Positions 17,076 to 25,958 of a DNA stretch of 64,000 nucleotides are shown here, piece after piece (the first letter of the stretch is position 1; the number at the start of each line of letters is the position of its first letter). This DNA comes from Arthrobacter hankyongi. Its GTDB lineage: Bacteria; Actinomycetota; Actinomycetes; Actinomycetales; Micrococcaceae. The notes under the pieces were generated by a model. That model was not told the origin of the DNA, did not search any database, and worked only from the letters and a program-made list of their open reading frames with translations. The stretch covers positions 310,001-374,000 of the forward strand of contig NZ_JAKLTQ010000001.1 of NCBI RefSeq assembly GCF_022012395.1, read 5' to 3'. Made by a program: the position numbers and the translations under genes.

Positions 17076-17145
17076 GCGGCAGGGTGTCCGGACCGGTGCC
17101 GCGGCAACCGCGGCGGCTCCGCCGTCGTAAGGGAAGGGGAAGGCA

Positions 17146-18030
17146 ATGTCCACTCTGCCAGCGGAACGGCTGGAATCCTCCGCTCCGGTGCTCTCCATGC
17201 GCGGGGTCAGCAAGCACTTCGGGGCAGTCGCAGCCCTGACGGATATCGAACTGGACGTCCATGCCGGCGAGGTGGTCGCCTTGGTGGGCGACAACGGTGC
17301 AGGCAAATCCACGCTGGTCAAGATCCTCTCCGGAGTGCACCCGCAGGACGCCGGAACAGTGACCTTCGACGGCAAGGACGTGACCATCCACAGTCCGGTG
17401 GATGCGATCAACCTGGGCATCGCCACGGTGTTCCAGGACCTGGCCTTGTGCGACAACCTCACCGTCGTGGACAACCTGTTCCTGGGCCGGGAACTGGCAC
17501 CGTGGCGGCTGAACGAGGTGGAGATGGAGGTCCAGTCCTGGAAACTGCTGCGCCAGCTCTCGGCCAAGATCCCCTCGGTCCGGATCGCCGTCGCCTCCCT
17601 CTCCGGCGGCCAGCGGCAGACGGTAGCCATTGCCCGGTCGCTGCTGGGCAGTCCCAAGCTGATCATCCTGGACGAGCCCACCGCCGCCCTGGGCGTGGAG
17701 CAGACCGCAGAGGTGCTCAATCTGGTGGAGCGGCTGCGAGAGAACGGCCTGGCCGTGATCATGATCAGCCACAACATGCAGGATGTGCAGGCGGTCTCGG
17801 ACCGCGTCGCGGTGCTGCGGCTGGGCCGGAACAACGGCACCTTCCGCATGAAGGATGTCAGCACCGATGATCTGATCGCCGCGATCACCGGGGCCACGGA
17901 CAACGTGGTCACGCAGCGCGCGGCCCAAACCGGGGCGGCAGGCGCAGGCGGCAAACCGGGCGTGCCCCCCGAGGCACCCGCGGAGGACCGGCAACCTGCG
18001 GCCGGCACGGATGAAGGGAGCGAGCAATGA
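17146..18030 (+). CDS. Sugar ABC transporter ATPase, single domain (XylG-like)
   Basis: A 294-residue ATP-binding subunit with Walker A GDNGAGKS (48-55), the Q-loop in TVFQDLALCDN, signature LSGGQRQ and Walker B LIILDEPTAAL. The classical XylG/RbsA proteins have two fused nucleotide-binding domains of about 500 residues. This one has a single domain plus an Ala/Pro-rich tail, so it should function as a homodimer, as in the FrcA-like actinobacterial transporters. It is preceded by AAGGGGAAGG. Its stop overlaps the permease start by four bases. Confidence 0.92.
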   Translation: MSTLPAERLESSAPVLSMRGVSKHFGAVAALTDIELDVHAGEVVALVGDNGAGKSTLVKILSGVHPQDAGTVTFDGKDVTIHSPVDAINLGIATVFQDLALCDNLTVVDNLFLGRELAPWRLNEVEMEVQSWKLLRQLSAKIPSVRIAVASLSGGQRQTVAIARSLLGSPKLIILDEPTAALGVEQTAEVLNLVERLRENGLAVIMISHNMQDVQAVSDRVAVLRLGRNNGTFRMKDVSTDDLIAAITGATDNVVTQRAAQTGAAGAGGKPGVPPEAPAEDRQPAAGTDEGSEQ

Positions 18031-19283
18031 CAGTGAATCCAGCCAGCACCGACGTGCCGGTCGCCACCGACCTGCAGGATGAGCGCCTGATCCGGACCGA
18101 AGGGTTCCGCGGCGCGGTGAAGGTCGGTATCAACCGGGTCCGCGGCGGTGATCTGGGTGTGCTGCCGATCGTGGTCGGACTGCTGATCATCTGGACTATC
18201 TTCCAGCTGCTCAACCCGTTCTTCCTCTCCAGCGCGAACCTGGTCAACCTGCTGCTGGAAAGCGCGGCGGTGGGAGTCATTTCGCTCGGCATCGTCTGTG
18301 TCCTGCTGGTAGGCGAAATCGACCTGTCCGTCGGTTCGGTCAGCGGCCTGTCCGCAGCGATCGTCGGCGTCACCTTCGTCAAGCAGGGCTGGCCGATCGC
18401 ACTGGCCATCCTGGCCGCGATCGCCGTGGCGGCCGTCATCGGCCTGATCTATTCCTTTGTCTACAACAAGTTCGGCGTCCCGTCCTTCGTGATCACCCTG
18501 GCCGGCCTGCTGGGTTTCCTGGGCCTGCAGCTGTGGGTCCTCGGCGTCGAGGGCACCATCAACCTGCCGTTCGATGCCTTCCTGGTCTGGTTCGGCCAGC
18601 AGGCCTTCGTGCCGGCCTGGCTTTCCTACGTGCTGGCGGCCCTGGGTGTGGCAGGTTTCTTCCTGAGCCAACTCTCACTCTCCCGGCAGCGGGTCAAGGC
18701 GGGCCTGTCCGGACGTCCAATGGGGCTGGTGATCGGCCAGACCGTGATACTGGCCGTGGTCCTGTTCTTCTCGTTCTGGTACCTGAACCGGGCCCGCGGG
18801 GTCGGCTGGATGTTCGTCTTCTTCGCCGTGCTGGTCCTGATCATGCACTACGCCTTTACCCGGACCAGGTGGGGCCGGTCGGTCTACGCTGTCGGTGGCA
18901 ACCGGGAAGCGGCCCGCCGGGCCGGTATCGGCGTCACCGGCATTTACACCTCCATTTTCGTGCTCTGCTCCAGTTTCGCCGCCATCGGCGGCATCCTCGC
19001 CGCCGGGCGCCTGGCCGCCGCCGCGCAGAGCAGCGGCACGGGCGACGTGAACCTGAACGCCATCGCCGCGGCCGTGATCGGCGGCACCAGCCTGTTCGGC
19101 GGACGCGGATCGGCGTTCTCGGCGCTGCTGGGCATCCTCGTCATCCAGTCCATCACCAGCGGCCTGACGCTGCTGAACCTGGAATCCTCGTTCCGCTACA
19201 TGATCACCGGCCTGGTGCTGCTGCTGGCCGTGATCCTGGACGCCGTCTCGCGCAAGTCGCGTACGTCGCACGGCCGCGCCTGA
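18027..19283 (+). CDS. Sugar ABC transporter permease (XylH-like)
   Basis: A 418-residue membrane protein with about ten spans. It carries the family signature near GEIDLSVGSVSGLSA and the C-terminal GNREAARRAGIGV and GGTSLFGGRGS segments typical of RbsC/XylH permeases. Its ATG shares the bases ATGA with the ATPase stop, so the two subunits are translationally coupled. It forms the channel of the pentose/polyol importer. The kinase gene begins three bases after its stop. Confidence 0.92.
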   Translation: MTVNPASTDVPVATDLQDERLIRTEGFRGAVKVGINRVRGGDLGVLPIVVGLLIIWTIFQLLNPFFLSSANLVNLLLESAAVGVISLGIVCVLLVGEIDLSVGSVSGLSAAIVGVTFVKQGWPIALAILAAIAVAAVIGLIYSFVYNKFGVPSFVITLAGLLGFLGLQLWVLGVEGTINLPFDAFLVWFGQQAFVPAWLSYVLAALGVAGFFLSQLSLSRQRVKAGLSGRPMGLVIGQTVILAVVLFFSFWYLNRARGVGWMFVFFAVLVLIMHYAFTRTRWGRSVYAVGGNREAARRAGIGVTGIYTSIFVLCSSFAAIGGILAAGRLAAAAQSSGTGDVNLNAIAAAVIGGTSLFGGRGSAFSALLGILVIQSITSGLTLLNLESSFRYMITGLVLLLAVILDAVSRKSRTSHGRA

Positions 19284-19286
19284 TCG

Positions 19287-20771
19287 ATGTTCCTGGGCAT
19301 CGATATCGGCACCGGCAGCAGCAAGGCGGTGCTCGCGGACGCGGACGGGCACCTCCTGGACAGCGAGGTGGTGGCGCACGAGGTCTCCTACCCGCGGCCG
19401 GGCTGGGCCGAGTTCGACGCCGAGGGCACCGGCTGGACCGAGGTGGCGCGGCTGTGCCGCGCGCTCTTCGACCGGCACGACGCCGGAGCCGTCGCCGGGG
19501 TCTGCGTCAGTGCCATGGGCCCGAGCCTGGTGGTCACGGACGAGGACCTGGTCCCGCTCCGCCCGGCCATCCTCTACGGCATCGATTCGCGGGCCGGCGC
19601 GGAGATTGCCCAGCTGACCGAGGAATTCGGCGCGGAAGCGATCTTCGCGGACTCCGGCAAGGCGCTGTCCTCGCAGGCGGTCGGCCCCAAGATCCGCTGG
19701 CTGCGCAACCACGAGCCCGAGCTGTTTGCCCGGGCCCGGCGGTGGCACAGCCTCAGCTCCTACATCCTGGCCAAGCTGACCGGCGAGTTCGTGCTGGACC
19801 ACCACACTGCCAGCCAGTGCGACCCGCTCTACGATCTGCGGCACAACCAGTGGCACCCCGGCCGCTACGCCGCCGTCGCCGGCCACCTGCCCCAGCCCCG
19901 GCTCGCCTGGCCGGCCGAAGTATCCGGCACGGTGAACGCCGGTGCGGCCCAGGCAACCGGGCTGCCCGCCGGCGTGCCGGTCTGCGCCGGGACGGTGGAC
20001 GCCTGGGCCGAGGCGTTCAGTGCCGGCGTCAGGCATCCCGGGGACCTGATGCTGATGTACGGCTCCACCATGTTCTTTGTCCAGGTGCTCGGACAGTTCC
20101 GCGCCGAACCCAGGCTGTGGACCACCGCAGGGGTCGATCCGGGCTCGCTCACGCTCGCGGCCGGCATGTCGACGTCGGGCAGCCTGACCACCTGGCTGCA
20201 GCGGTTGTTCGGCGATACGCCCTTCGAAACGCTGGTGGCGGAGGCGGCAGCGGTGCGGCCGGGTTCGGACGGGCTGCTGCTGCTGCCCTACTTTGCCGGG
20301 GAACGCACGCCGGTCTTCGACCCGGACGCCCGCGGGCTGATCGCCGGACTGTCGCTGCGGCATGGACGCGGGCACCTGTTCCGGGCCGCCTATGAGGGCA
20401 TCGGCTTCGGCATCCGCCAGATCCTGGAGTACCTCGAAAACGCCGGTGAACCGATCCGGCGGGTCGTCGCCGTCGGGGGCGGTACGAAGGCGCGGCTGTG
20501 GACGGAAATCGTCAGCGACATCACCGGGCGCGAACAGATCGTGCCCGAGCAGACCATCGGCGCCAGCTACGGGGATGCCCTGATGGCAGCGATCGGCACC
20601 GGTGCCGTATCCGCGGCCACCGAGTGGGCCAGGACGGCTGCCATCGTGAAACCGGAGCCCGGCACCGCCGCGGTCTATGCGCAGCTGTATGCCACCTACG
20701 GGCAGCTCTACCCTTCCAACCGGGAGCACCTGCACGTCCTGGCGGCATTGCAGGAACCGGAGTCAGGCTAG
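19287..20771 (+). CDS. FGGY-family carbohydrate kinase (xylulokinase-like)
   Basis: A 494-residue sugar kinase with the N-terminal phosphate motif GIDIGTGSSKA, probable catalytic Asp238 in CAGTVDAWAEAF, and the C-terminal FGGY-type ATP site (VVAVGGGTKARLW). As the last gene of the operon it should phosphorylate the ketose produced by the dehydrogenase; xylulose is the most likely substrate given the XylFGH-like transporter. It begins three bases after the permease stop with no independent ribosome-binding site, so it depends on coupling. Other FGGY kinases (ribulokinase-like, L-fuculokinase-like) cannot be excluded. Confidence 0.88.
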   Translation: MFLGIDIGTGSSKAVLADADGHLLDSEVVAHEVSYPRPGWAEFDAEGTGWTEVARLCRALFDRHDAGAVAGVCVSAMGPSLVVTDEDLVPLRPAILYGIDSRAGAEIAQLTEEFGAEAIFADSGKALSSQAVGPKIRWLRNHEPELFARARRWHSLSSYILAKLTGEFVLDHHTASQCDPLYDLRHNQWHPGRYAAVAGHLPQPRLAWPAEVSGTVNAGAAQATGLPAGVPVCAGTVDAWAEAFSAGVRHPGDLMLMYGSTMFFVQVLGQFRAEPRLWTTAGVDPGSLTLAAGMSTSGSLTTWLQRLFGDTPFETLVAEAAAVRPGSDGLLLLPYFAGERTPVFDPDARGLIAGLSLRHGRGHLFRAAYEGIGFGIRQILEYLENAGEPIRRVVAVGGGTKARLWTEIVSDITGREQIVPEQTIGASYGDALMAAIGTGAVSAATEWARTAAIVKPEPGTAAVYAQLYATYGQLYPSNREHLHVLAALQEPESG

Positions 20772-20795
20772 TTCAGGTACCGGCGGTTAAACGGG

Positions 20796-20839
20796 GCGGA
20801 CCCTTGGTTCCGGTGAACGGTCCGGAACCAAGGGTCCGC
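20796..20839. terminator. Bidirectional terminator after the polyol operon
   Basis: A perfect 18-base-pair stem (20796-20813 and 20822-20839) with an eight-base loop lies between the convergent kinase (+) and FMN reductase (-) genes. No T-run is present on either side, as is common in GC-rich actinobacteria. Confidence 0.8.
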
Positions 20840-20869
20840 GCAGCACAGGGCTGCGCCGGGGCTTCGTTG

Positions 20870-21448
20870 TTACTTGGCGGCCGCGGACAGCTCGGCGCGG
20901 ACGGACTCCATGGCCCGGGTCCACACCACGAGCTGGTCCAGCATCGGGGCCAGGGTGCCGGCATTCTGCTCGGTCGGCTTGAATTCGGAGAAGTTCTCGA
21001 AGTCGGTGAAGAGGCTGAACATCACCTGGTTGCGCACGTGGGCGATCTGCAGCTCGGAGAGCACGTTGCGCAGGTGCTCGGCGGCGCGGGCGCCACCCAT
21101 CGAGCCGTAGGAAACAATCCCGGCAGCCTTGTTGTTGAACTCAACGTTCAGGTAGGACAGAGCGTTGGCCAGGGCCGGCATGACGGTGTGGTTGTACTCG
21201 CCGGTCACGAACACGAAACCGTCGAATTCGCTGATCTTGGCGGACCATGCCTTAGTGTGGTCATTCTGGTAGTTCTGGTACGCCGCCGGGTAGGCTTCGT
21301 CCAGCAGCGGGAGGTTGAAGTCAGCAATGTCGACAACTTCGAACTCCGCGTCGATGCGGGCCGAAGCGTTTGCCAGGACCCAGTCCGCGACCTGCTTGTT
21401 GACACGGCCGGGGCGGGTGCTGCCGGTGATGATGGCGATCTTGGTCAT
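20870..21448 (-). CDS. NADPH-dependent FMN reductase
   Basis: A 192-residue flavodoxin-like protein with the FMN-phosphate loop GSTRPGRVNKQVADW and the flavin-binding segment VTGEYNHTVMPALANAL found in the NADPH-dependent FMN reductase/azoreductase/chromate reductase family. It probably reduces quinones or other electrophiles and protects against oxidative stress. It diverges from a MarR regulator with two palindromic sites over its promoter, so it is likely induced when the regulator is released by an electrophile or oxidant. It is preceded by AAAGGG. Confidence 0.9.
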   Translation of the reverse strand: MTKIAIITGSTRPGRVNKQVADWVLANASARIDAEFEVVDIADFNLPLLDEAYPAAYQNYQNDHTKAWSAKISEFDGFVFVTGEYNHTVMPALANALSYLNVEFNNKAAGIVSYGSMGGARAAEHLRNVLSELQIAHVRNQVMFSLFTDFENFSEFKPTEQNAGTLAPMLDQLVVWTRAMESVRAELSAAAK

Positions 21449-21470
21449 GGGTAAACCCTTTCAAACTCTG

Positions 21471-21502
21471 TTGACGCGTCATAAAACTTGTTGACACGTC
21501 AA
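21471..21502 (-). promoter_or_regulatory. Two MarR-type operators
   Basis: TTGACGCGTCA (21471-21481) and TTGACACGTCAA (21491-21502) are near-perfect palindromes whose starts are exactly 20 bases apart, placing them on the same face of the helix. They lie between the -10 box and the start of the reductase gene. Confidence 0.65.
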
Positions 21503-21530
21503 TGATGACCAGTGAAACTTGAAATGTCAA
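21502..21530 (-). promoter_or_regulatory. Sigma-70-type promoter of the FMN reductase gene
   Basis: On the minus strand TTGACA (21530-21525) and CATCAT (21507-21502) are separated by 17 bases. The right-hand operator touches the -10 box, so its occupation should block transcription. Confidence 0.6.
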
Positions 21531-21552
21531 TCAAAGTTAGGGGGCCGGAGCC

Positions 21553-22041
21553 GTGAACTCCGATACACGGTGGCTCAATGAGCACGAGCAGGAGATCTGG
21601 CGGGGGCTGCGCGAGCTCATCTGGGGATTCGAATCCGCCTTGGACCGTCAGCTGATCCGGGACTCCGAGCTTTCGGGTGTCGAATACTCGGTCCTGGCCG
21701 CGCTCTCGGAAGCCGAGGGCGGCACCATGCGGGCGCGGGACATTGCCCACACCCTGGACTGGGAACGCAGCCGGCTCTCCCATCTGCTCAAGCGCATGGC
21801 GGCCCGCGGCCTGGTGGACCGGAACGAATGCCCGGATGACGCGCGCGGCTTCAATATCTCGATGACGGCCGCGGGCCAGGCAGCCATCGAGCAGGCCGCC
21901 CCCGGCCACGTCAGCTTCGTCCGGGAGAATGTCTTCGACCCGCTCACCCCCGCCGAGCAGGACGCCCTGCTCGCGGCCACCACGAAGATCCAGCACGCCC
22001 TGCGCGAGGCCGGCTGGTGGGAGCGCGGCAAGGTCGACTAG
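21553..22041 (+). CDS. MarR-family transcriptional regulator
   Basis: A 162-residue winged-helix regulator. The core GVEYSVLAALSEAEGGTMRA, the recognition helix near DWERSRLSHLLKRM and the wing around RGLVDRNECPDDARG fit MarR. It starts with GTG after a GGAG-like sequence. It is divergent from the FMN reductase gene and probably binds the two TTGACrCGTCA-type palindromes between them, repressing the reductase and perhaps itself. Cys is present in the wing (NECPDD) and could in principle sense oxidants; that is speculation. Confidence 0.9.
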   Translation: MNSDTRWLNEHEQEIWRGLRELIWGFESALDRQLIRDSELSGVEYSVLAALSEAEGGTMRARDIAHTLDWERSRLSHLLKRMAARGLVDRNECPDDARGFNISMTAAGQAAIEQAAPGHVSFVRENVFDPLTPAEQDALLAATTKIQHALREAGWWERGKVD

Positions 22042-22056
22042 GCAAAGCCCCCCCCG

Positions 22057-22090
22057 GCCTGCCCGGCAGCGGAAGGGCTGCCGGGCAGGC
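22057..22090. terminator. Bidirectional terminator between marR-like and ABC-F genes
   Basis: A perfect 14-base-pair stem (22057-22070 and 22077-22090) with a six-base loop lies between the convergent genes, its right arm reaching the ABC-F stop codon. On the left it is bordered by a run of C. Confidence 0.7.
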
Positions 22091-23937
22091 TACTCCAGGA
22101 TTTCGGAGGCTTCGAGCCATTCGAGTTCGAGCGACTCCTCCTCCTCCGCGAGCTCCTGCAGCTTCCGGTTCAGTTCGGCCAGCAGCTCGAAATCCACCTC
22201 GGCCGCGGATCCGGCCGCGGTCATCTGCTCCTGGAGCTTGTCCTTCTGCTGCCCGAGCTTGCCCAGCTGACGCTCAATCCGGTTCAGGTCCTTGCGCGCC
22301 TGCCGCCTCTGTCCCTCGCTGGCCCCCGCCGTTCCCGCGTCATCCCCGGCTTCGGCGGCCGCGGCGGCATCCGGCGCCCCGGCCGATGCCGCGGCGCCGG
22401 CGGCCAGCGCCGCCTGGCGCAGCTGCAGGTACTGGTCCACTCCCCCGGGCAGGCCGCGCAGCTTCCCGTCGCCGAGCAGCGCGAGCTGGTGGTCCGTCAC
22501 CCGCTCCAGCAGGTAGCGGTCGTGCGAGACCACCACCAAGGTCCCGGGCCAGCCGTCCAGCACGTCTTCGACGGCCGCGAGGGTATCCGTGTCCAGATCG
22601 TTGGTCGGTTCGTCCAGCATCAGCACGTTCGGCTCCCCGACCAGCAGCCGCAGCAGCTGCAGGCGGCGCCGCTCGCCGCCGGAGAGGTCCCGCACCGGGG
22701 TCCACTGCTTCTGGTTGGTGAAGCCCAGCTGTTCCACCAGCTGGCCGGCGGAAAGCTCGCGGCCGCCGACGTTGAACACCTGGCGCTCACGCTGGATGAC
22801 CTCGATGACCCGCAGGTCCATCACGTCGTCCAGTTCGCGCACTTCCTGCGTGAGCATGGCGGTCTTGACCGTCTTGCCGCGCTTGATCCGGCCGGTGGTG
22901 GGCTGGATGTCCCCATTAAGCATGTGCATCAGGGTGGACTTACCGGCTCCGTTCACCCCCACGATGCCGACCCGCTCGCCCGGCGCCAGGCGCAGCGTGA
23001 TGTTGTCGAAGAGGGGTGCCGGCGCCTGCGCCGTGTGCTCGCGGGCCGGCGGGGTGTAGCTGACGTGCTCGAGGTCGATGACGTCCTTGCCCAGCCGGGC
23101 CGTCGCCATCTTCGCCAGTGCCAGGGTGTCGCGCGGGGCCGGCACGTCGGCGATCAGTTCGTTGGCGGCCTCGATCCGGAACTTCGGCTTCGAGGTGCGC
23201 GCCGGCGCGCCGCGGCGCAGCCAGGCCAGCTCCTTCTTGACCAGCTGCTGGCGCTTGCCTTCGACGACGGCGGCCGTCCGGTCGCGTTCGGCCCGGGCGA
23301 GCACGTAGGCGGCATAGCCGCCGTCGAACGGATCCACCACGCCGTCGTGCACTTCCCAGGTCCGGGTGCACACCTCGTCCAGGAACCAGCGGTCGTGCGT
23401 GACCACCAGGAACGCGCCGTCGCTGGGCCGCCAGCGCTGCTTCAGGTGCTCGGCCAGCCAGGCCACGCCCTCGACGTCCAGATGGTTGGTGGGCTCGTCG
23501 AGCATGATCACGTCGTGCGGCTCGATCAGCAGTTTGGCCAGGGCCACCCGCCGGCGCTGGCCGCCGGAGAGCGAGGACACCTGCGCATGCCAGTCCACGT
23601 CCTCGACCAGGCCGGCCATGATTTCGCGGATGCGCGGGTTGGCGGCCCATTCGTGGTCCGCCGCCTCGCCGACGATCGCCACGCCCACCGGCAGGTCGCC
23701 GTCGAGCACGTCCTGCTGGTCCAGGAAGCCCACGTTCAGGCCGCTGCGCATGGTCACGCGGCCCTCGTCCGGGGAGCTGCGCTGGGCCAGCAGGCGCATC
23801 AGCGTGGACTTGCCGTCCCCGTTGCGTCCGACCATGCCGATCCGGTCCCCCTCGTTCAGGCCCAGGGACACCGAGTCCAGGACGGTGCGGGTGCCGAAGG
23901 AGATGCTGAGGTTTTCTGCGCCGAGCAGGTGGGCCAA
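22090..23937 (-). CDS. ABC-F family ATPase (Uup-like)
   Basis: A 615-residue protein with two nucleotide-binding domains and no membrane spans. The first domain has GRNGDGKS, LSGGQRRRVALAKLL and IMLDEPTNHLD; the second has GVNGAGKS, LSGGERRRLQLLRLL and LMLDEPTNDLD. A charged coiled-coil C-terminal tail (about 540-615) resembles Uup. ABC-F proteins bind the ribosome E-site and affect translation, ribosome assembly or antibiotic protection. The start appears to be TTG (23937), since no ATG or GTG fits before the conserved HLLGAENLS sequence. It follows ispE on the same strand. Confidence 0.92.
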   Translation of the reverse strand: MAHLLGAENLSISFGTRTVLDSVSLGLNEGDRIGMVGRNGDGKSTLMRLLAQRSSPDEGRVTMRSGLNVGFLDQQDVLDGDLPVGVAIVGEAADHEWAANPRIREIMAGLVEDVDWHAQVSSLSGGQRRRVALAKLLIEPHDVIMLDEPTNHLDVEGVAWLAEHLKQRWRPSDGAFLVVTHDRWFLDEVCTRTWEVHDGVVDPFDGGYAAYVLARAERDRTAAVVEGKRQQLVKKELAWLRRGAPARTSKPKFRIEAANELIADVPAPRDTLALAKMATARLGKDVIDLEHVSYTPPAREHTAQAPAPLFDNITLRLAPGERVGIVGVNGAGKSTLMHMLNGDIQPTTGRIKRGKTVKTAMLTQEVRELDDVMDLRVIEVIQRERQVFNVGGRELSAGQLVEQLGFTNQKQWTPVRDLSGGERRRLQLLRLLVGEPNVLMLDEPTNDLDTDTLAAVEDVLDGWPGTLVVVSHDRYLLERVTDHQLALLGDGKLRGLPGGVDQYLQLRQAALAAGAAASAGAPDAAAAAEAGDDAGTAGASEGQRRQARKDLNRIERQLGKLGQQKDKLQEQMTAAGSAAEVDFELLAELNRKLQELAEEEESLELEWLEASEILE

Positions 23938-23977
23938 GGGTGCTGCTTTCTGTTGCTGGATGGATCGGGGGGCCGGT

Positions 23978-24913
23978 TCAGGCCATGATGCGCGCGCCGT
24001 GGACAGGGCCGTGGACCGGCAGCGCCACCACGCCAGCCACGTCCGAGAGCCGCTGCGCGAGCTCCTCGGCGTCCCGCCGGCCGGCGGTCAGGAACGCCAC
24101 CGTGGGCCCGGAGCCGGAGACCAGCCCGGCGAGCGCGCCTTCGCCCACGCCGAGGTCCAGAATATCGGCCAGTTCCGGCGCCTGCTCAATTGCCGCCGCC
24201 TGCAGGTCGTTGGAGACCACCCGGGCCAGGGCCGCCACGTCCCCGGAGTTCATCGCCTGCAGCACCGCCGGATCCACCTCCTCGGGTTCCTCGGCCACGG
24301 TTCCGGCGCGTTCGCGCAGCTTGTCGGCCAGCGCGTACACCTTGGGCGTGGACAGGCCGAAGGAGGCGGGTACCAGCACCCAGTGCAGGTCCTTGCGGGC
24401 CAGCGCCGGGGTCAGTTCGTCTCCCACACCGAGGCCGACGGCGACCCCGCCGTGCAGGGCGAACGGCACGTCGGCGCCGAGCACCGACGAGATCCGCACC
24501 AGCTCCTCGCGGGAGAGGCCGGTGTCCCACAGCGCACTGCAGGCCACCAGCGCGGCGGCGGCGTCGGCGGATCCGCCGCCCATGCCGCCGGCCACCGGCA
24601 CCCGCTTGGTGATCTCCAGGTGCACTCCGCTGCCATGGCCGGTGAGGTCGCGCAGCAGCAGGGCGGCCTTGACGGCCAGGTTGGATTCGTCCAGCGGAAT
24701 CTCGTCCAGGTCGAAGTCCAGCTCCGAGCCGCTGCGGACCTCGACCGTGACCCGGCCATCCTCGCGCGGGCTGGCCAGGACCTCCTCGTAAAGCGAGACC
24801 GCCAGGTAGACGCTGGCCACCGAATGGTAGCCGTCCGGGCGCGGCGGGCCGACCCGGAAGGACACATTGATCTTTCCCGGGGCCATGGCGCGGACCGGTC
24901 GCGCAATCGTCAT
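23978..24913 (-). CDS. ispE: 4-diphosphocytidyl-2-C-methyl-D-erythritol kinase
   Basis: A 311-residue GHMP kinase that phosphorylates CDP-methylerythritol in the non-mevalonate isoprenoid pathway. The family motifs are all present: APGKINVSFRVG near the N-terminus with RPDGYH, the ATP loop PVAGGMGGGSADAAAAL, and GADVPFALHGG. The start has GGAAGG upstream. It lies downstream of rsmA with a 46-base gap, the usual rpfB-rsmA-ispE order in actinobacteria. Confidence 0.95.
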   Translation of the reverse strand: MTIARPVRAMAPGKINVSFRVGPPRPDGYHSVASVYLAVSLYEEVLASPREDGRVTVEVRSGSELDFDLDEIPLDESNLAVKAALLLRDLTGHGSGVHLEITKRVPVAGGMGGGSADAAAALVACSALWDTGLSREELVRISSVLGADVPFALHGGVAVGLGVGDELTPALARKDLHWVLVPASFGLSTPKVYALADKLRERAGTVAEEPEEVDPAVLQAMNSGDVAALARVVSNDLQAAAIEQAPELADILDLGVGEGALAGLVSGSGPTVAFLTAGRRDAEELAQRLSDVAGVVALPVHGPVHGARIMA

Positions 24914-24959
24914 GCTTGGACCTTCCTGTGGTTCGTCGGGCGAGTTCCGGGCATCCGGC

Positions 24960-25841
24960 TCAACCGGCAGGCTTGTGTTCGGCGATCCGGGCGAAGGCGG
25001 CCACGTCCAGCACCTCGCCGCGGGCGCCGGGGTCGACGCCGGCGGCGCGCAGCGCCTCCTCGGCCAAGGCCGGACTGCCGGCCCAGCCGGCCAGCGCGGC
25101 GCGCAGGGTCTTGCGGCGCTGGGCGAAGGCGGCGTCGATCACGGCGAACACCTCCCGGCGGCTGGCCCGGGTGACCGGCGGCTCGTGCCGGGTGAAGGCC
25201 ACCAGGCCGGAGGCGATCTTGGGGGCGGGCCAGAAGACATTCATCCCCACCACGCCGGCCTTGCGCATCTGGCTGTACCAGGCGGCCTTCACGCTGGGCA
25301 CGCCGTAGATCTTGGAGCCCGGTACCGCCGCGAGCCGGTCCGCCACCTCGTCCTGGACCATGACCAGCCCGTGCCGCAGCGACGGGAAATGCTCCAGCAG
25401 GTGCAGCACCACCGGCACGGCCACGTTGTACGGCAGGTTGGCCACCAGGGCGTCGGGCTGATGCGGCAACTCGGTCACCTTCATCGCGTCGGAGAGGACG
25501 ACGTCGAGCCGGCCGGCGGCGTCCGGCCGCCAGGCGGCGGCGGTCTGCGGCAGCCGGGCGGCCAGCTTCGGGTCGATTTCGACGGCAACCACCCGCCGGG
25601 CGGCGTCCAGCAGGCCCAGCGTCAGCGAGCCCAGGCCCGGACCGACCTCCAGCACGGTCTCGGCCGGATCCACCGCCGCGGCGGCGACGATCCGGCGGAT
25701 GGTGTTGCCGTCGATGACGAAGTTCTGGCCCAGCGTCTTGGTCGGGCGTACGTCCAGCTCGCCGGCCAGGCGGCGGATATCCGCGGCGCTAAGCAGGGGT
25801 GCGGTGGCCGGCTGGCCGGAAGAGGGATTCGCATCTGTCAC
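24960..25841 (-). CDS. rsmA: 16S rRNA dimethyladenosine transferase
   Basis: A 293-residue methyltransferase (KsgA) that dimethylates the two adjacent adenines near the 3' end of 16S rRNA. It has the SAM-binding motif [17 protein letters not shown] and the catalytic NLPYN motif, preceded by the KTLGQNFV region. It starts with GTG. A TACGAT box ends six bases upstream, so the message is probably leaderless. The long hairpin repeat at 25872-25935 separates it from rpfB. Confidence 0.95.
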   Translation of the reverse strand: MTDANPSSGQPATAPLLSAADIRRLAGELDVRPTKTLGQNFVIDGNTIRRIVAAAAVDPAETVLEVGPGLGSLTLGLLDAARRVVAVEIDPKLAARLPQTAAAWRPDAAGRLDVVLSDAMKVTELPHQPDALVANLPYNVAVPVVLHLLEHFPSLRHGLVMVQDEVADRLAAVPGSKIYGVPSVKAAWYSQMRKAGVVGMNVFWPAPKIASGLVAFTRHEPPVTRASRREVFAVIDAAFAQRRKTLRAALAGWAGSPALAEEALRAAGVDPGARGEVLDVAAFARIAEHKPAG

Positions 25842-25847
25842 TGTGCA

Positions 25848-25853
25848 ATCGTA
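25848..25853 (-). promoter_or_regulatory. TACGAT -10 box, leaderless rsmA
   Basis: Read on the minus strand, TACGAT ends six bases before the GTG at 25841; no Shine-Dalgarno is present. Confidence 0.5.
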
Positions 25854-25871
25854 TCCGGCCCGGCCCCGTGA

Positions 25872-25935
25872 CGAACTTGGGCGGGATAGTTGCTGTTATA
25901 GCCATGGATAACAGCAACTATCCCGCCCAAGTTCG
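25872..25935. repeat. Dispersed long hairpin repeat, copy 1
   Basis: A perfect 28-base-pair inverted repeat (25872-25899 and 25908-25935) with an eight-base loop. Its outer part, GAACTTGGGCGGGATAGTTG, is shared with copies near 35.9 and 49.6 kb. It lies between rpfB and rsmA, starting 19 bases beyond the rsmA -10 box, and may act as a transcription terminator for rpfB read-through or as a mobile REP-like element. Confidence 0.9.
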
Positions 25936-25958
25936 AGAAGAGGGTCGAGAGGTGGGGG

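Noticed and set aside
16023-18671. An 882-codon open frame on the minus strand
   Set aside because: It is antisense to the sugar transporter operon, whose three subunits are unambiguous.
25872-25935. The long hairpin considered as a riboswitch or small RNA
   Set aside because: A single perfect stem repeated in unrelated gaps on both strands fits a dispersed repeat or terminator better than a ligand-binding RNA.
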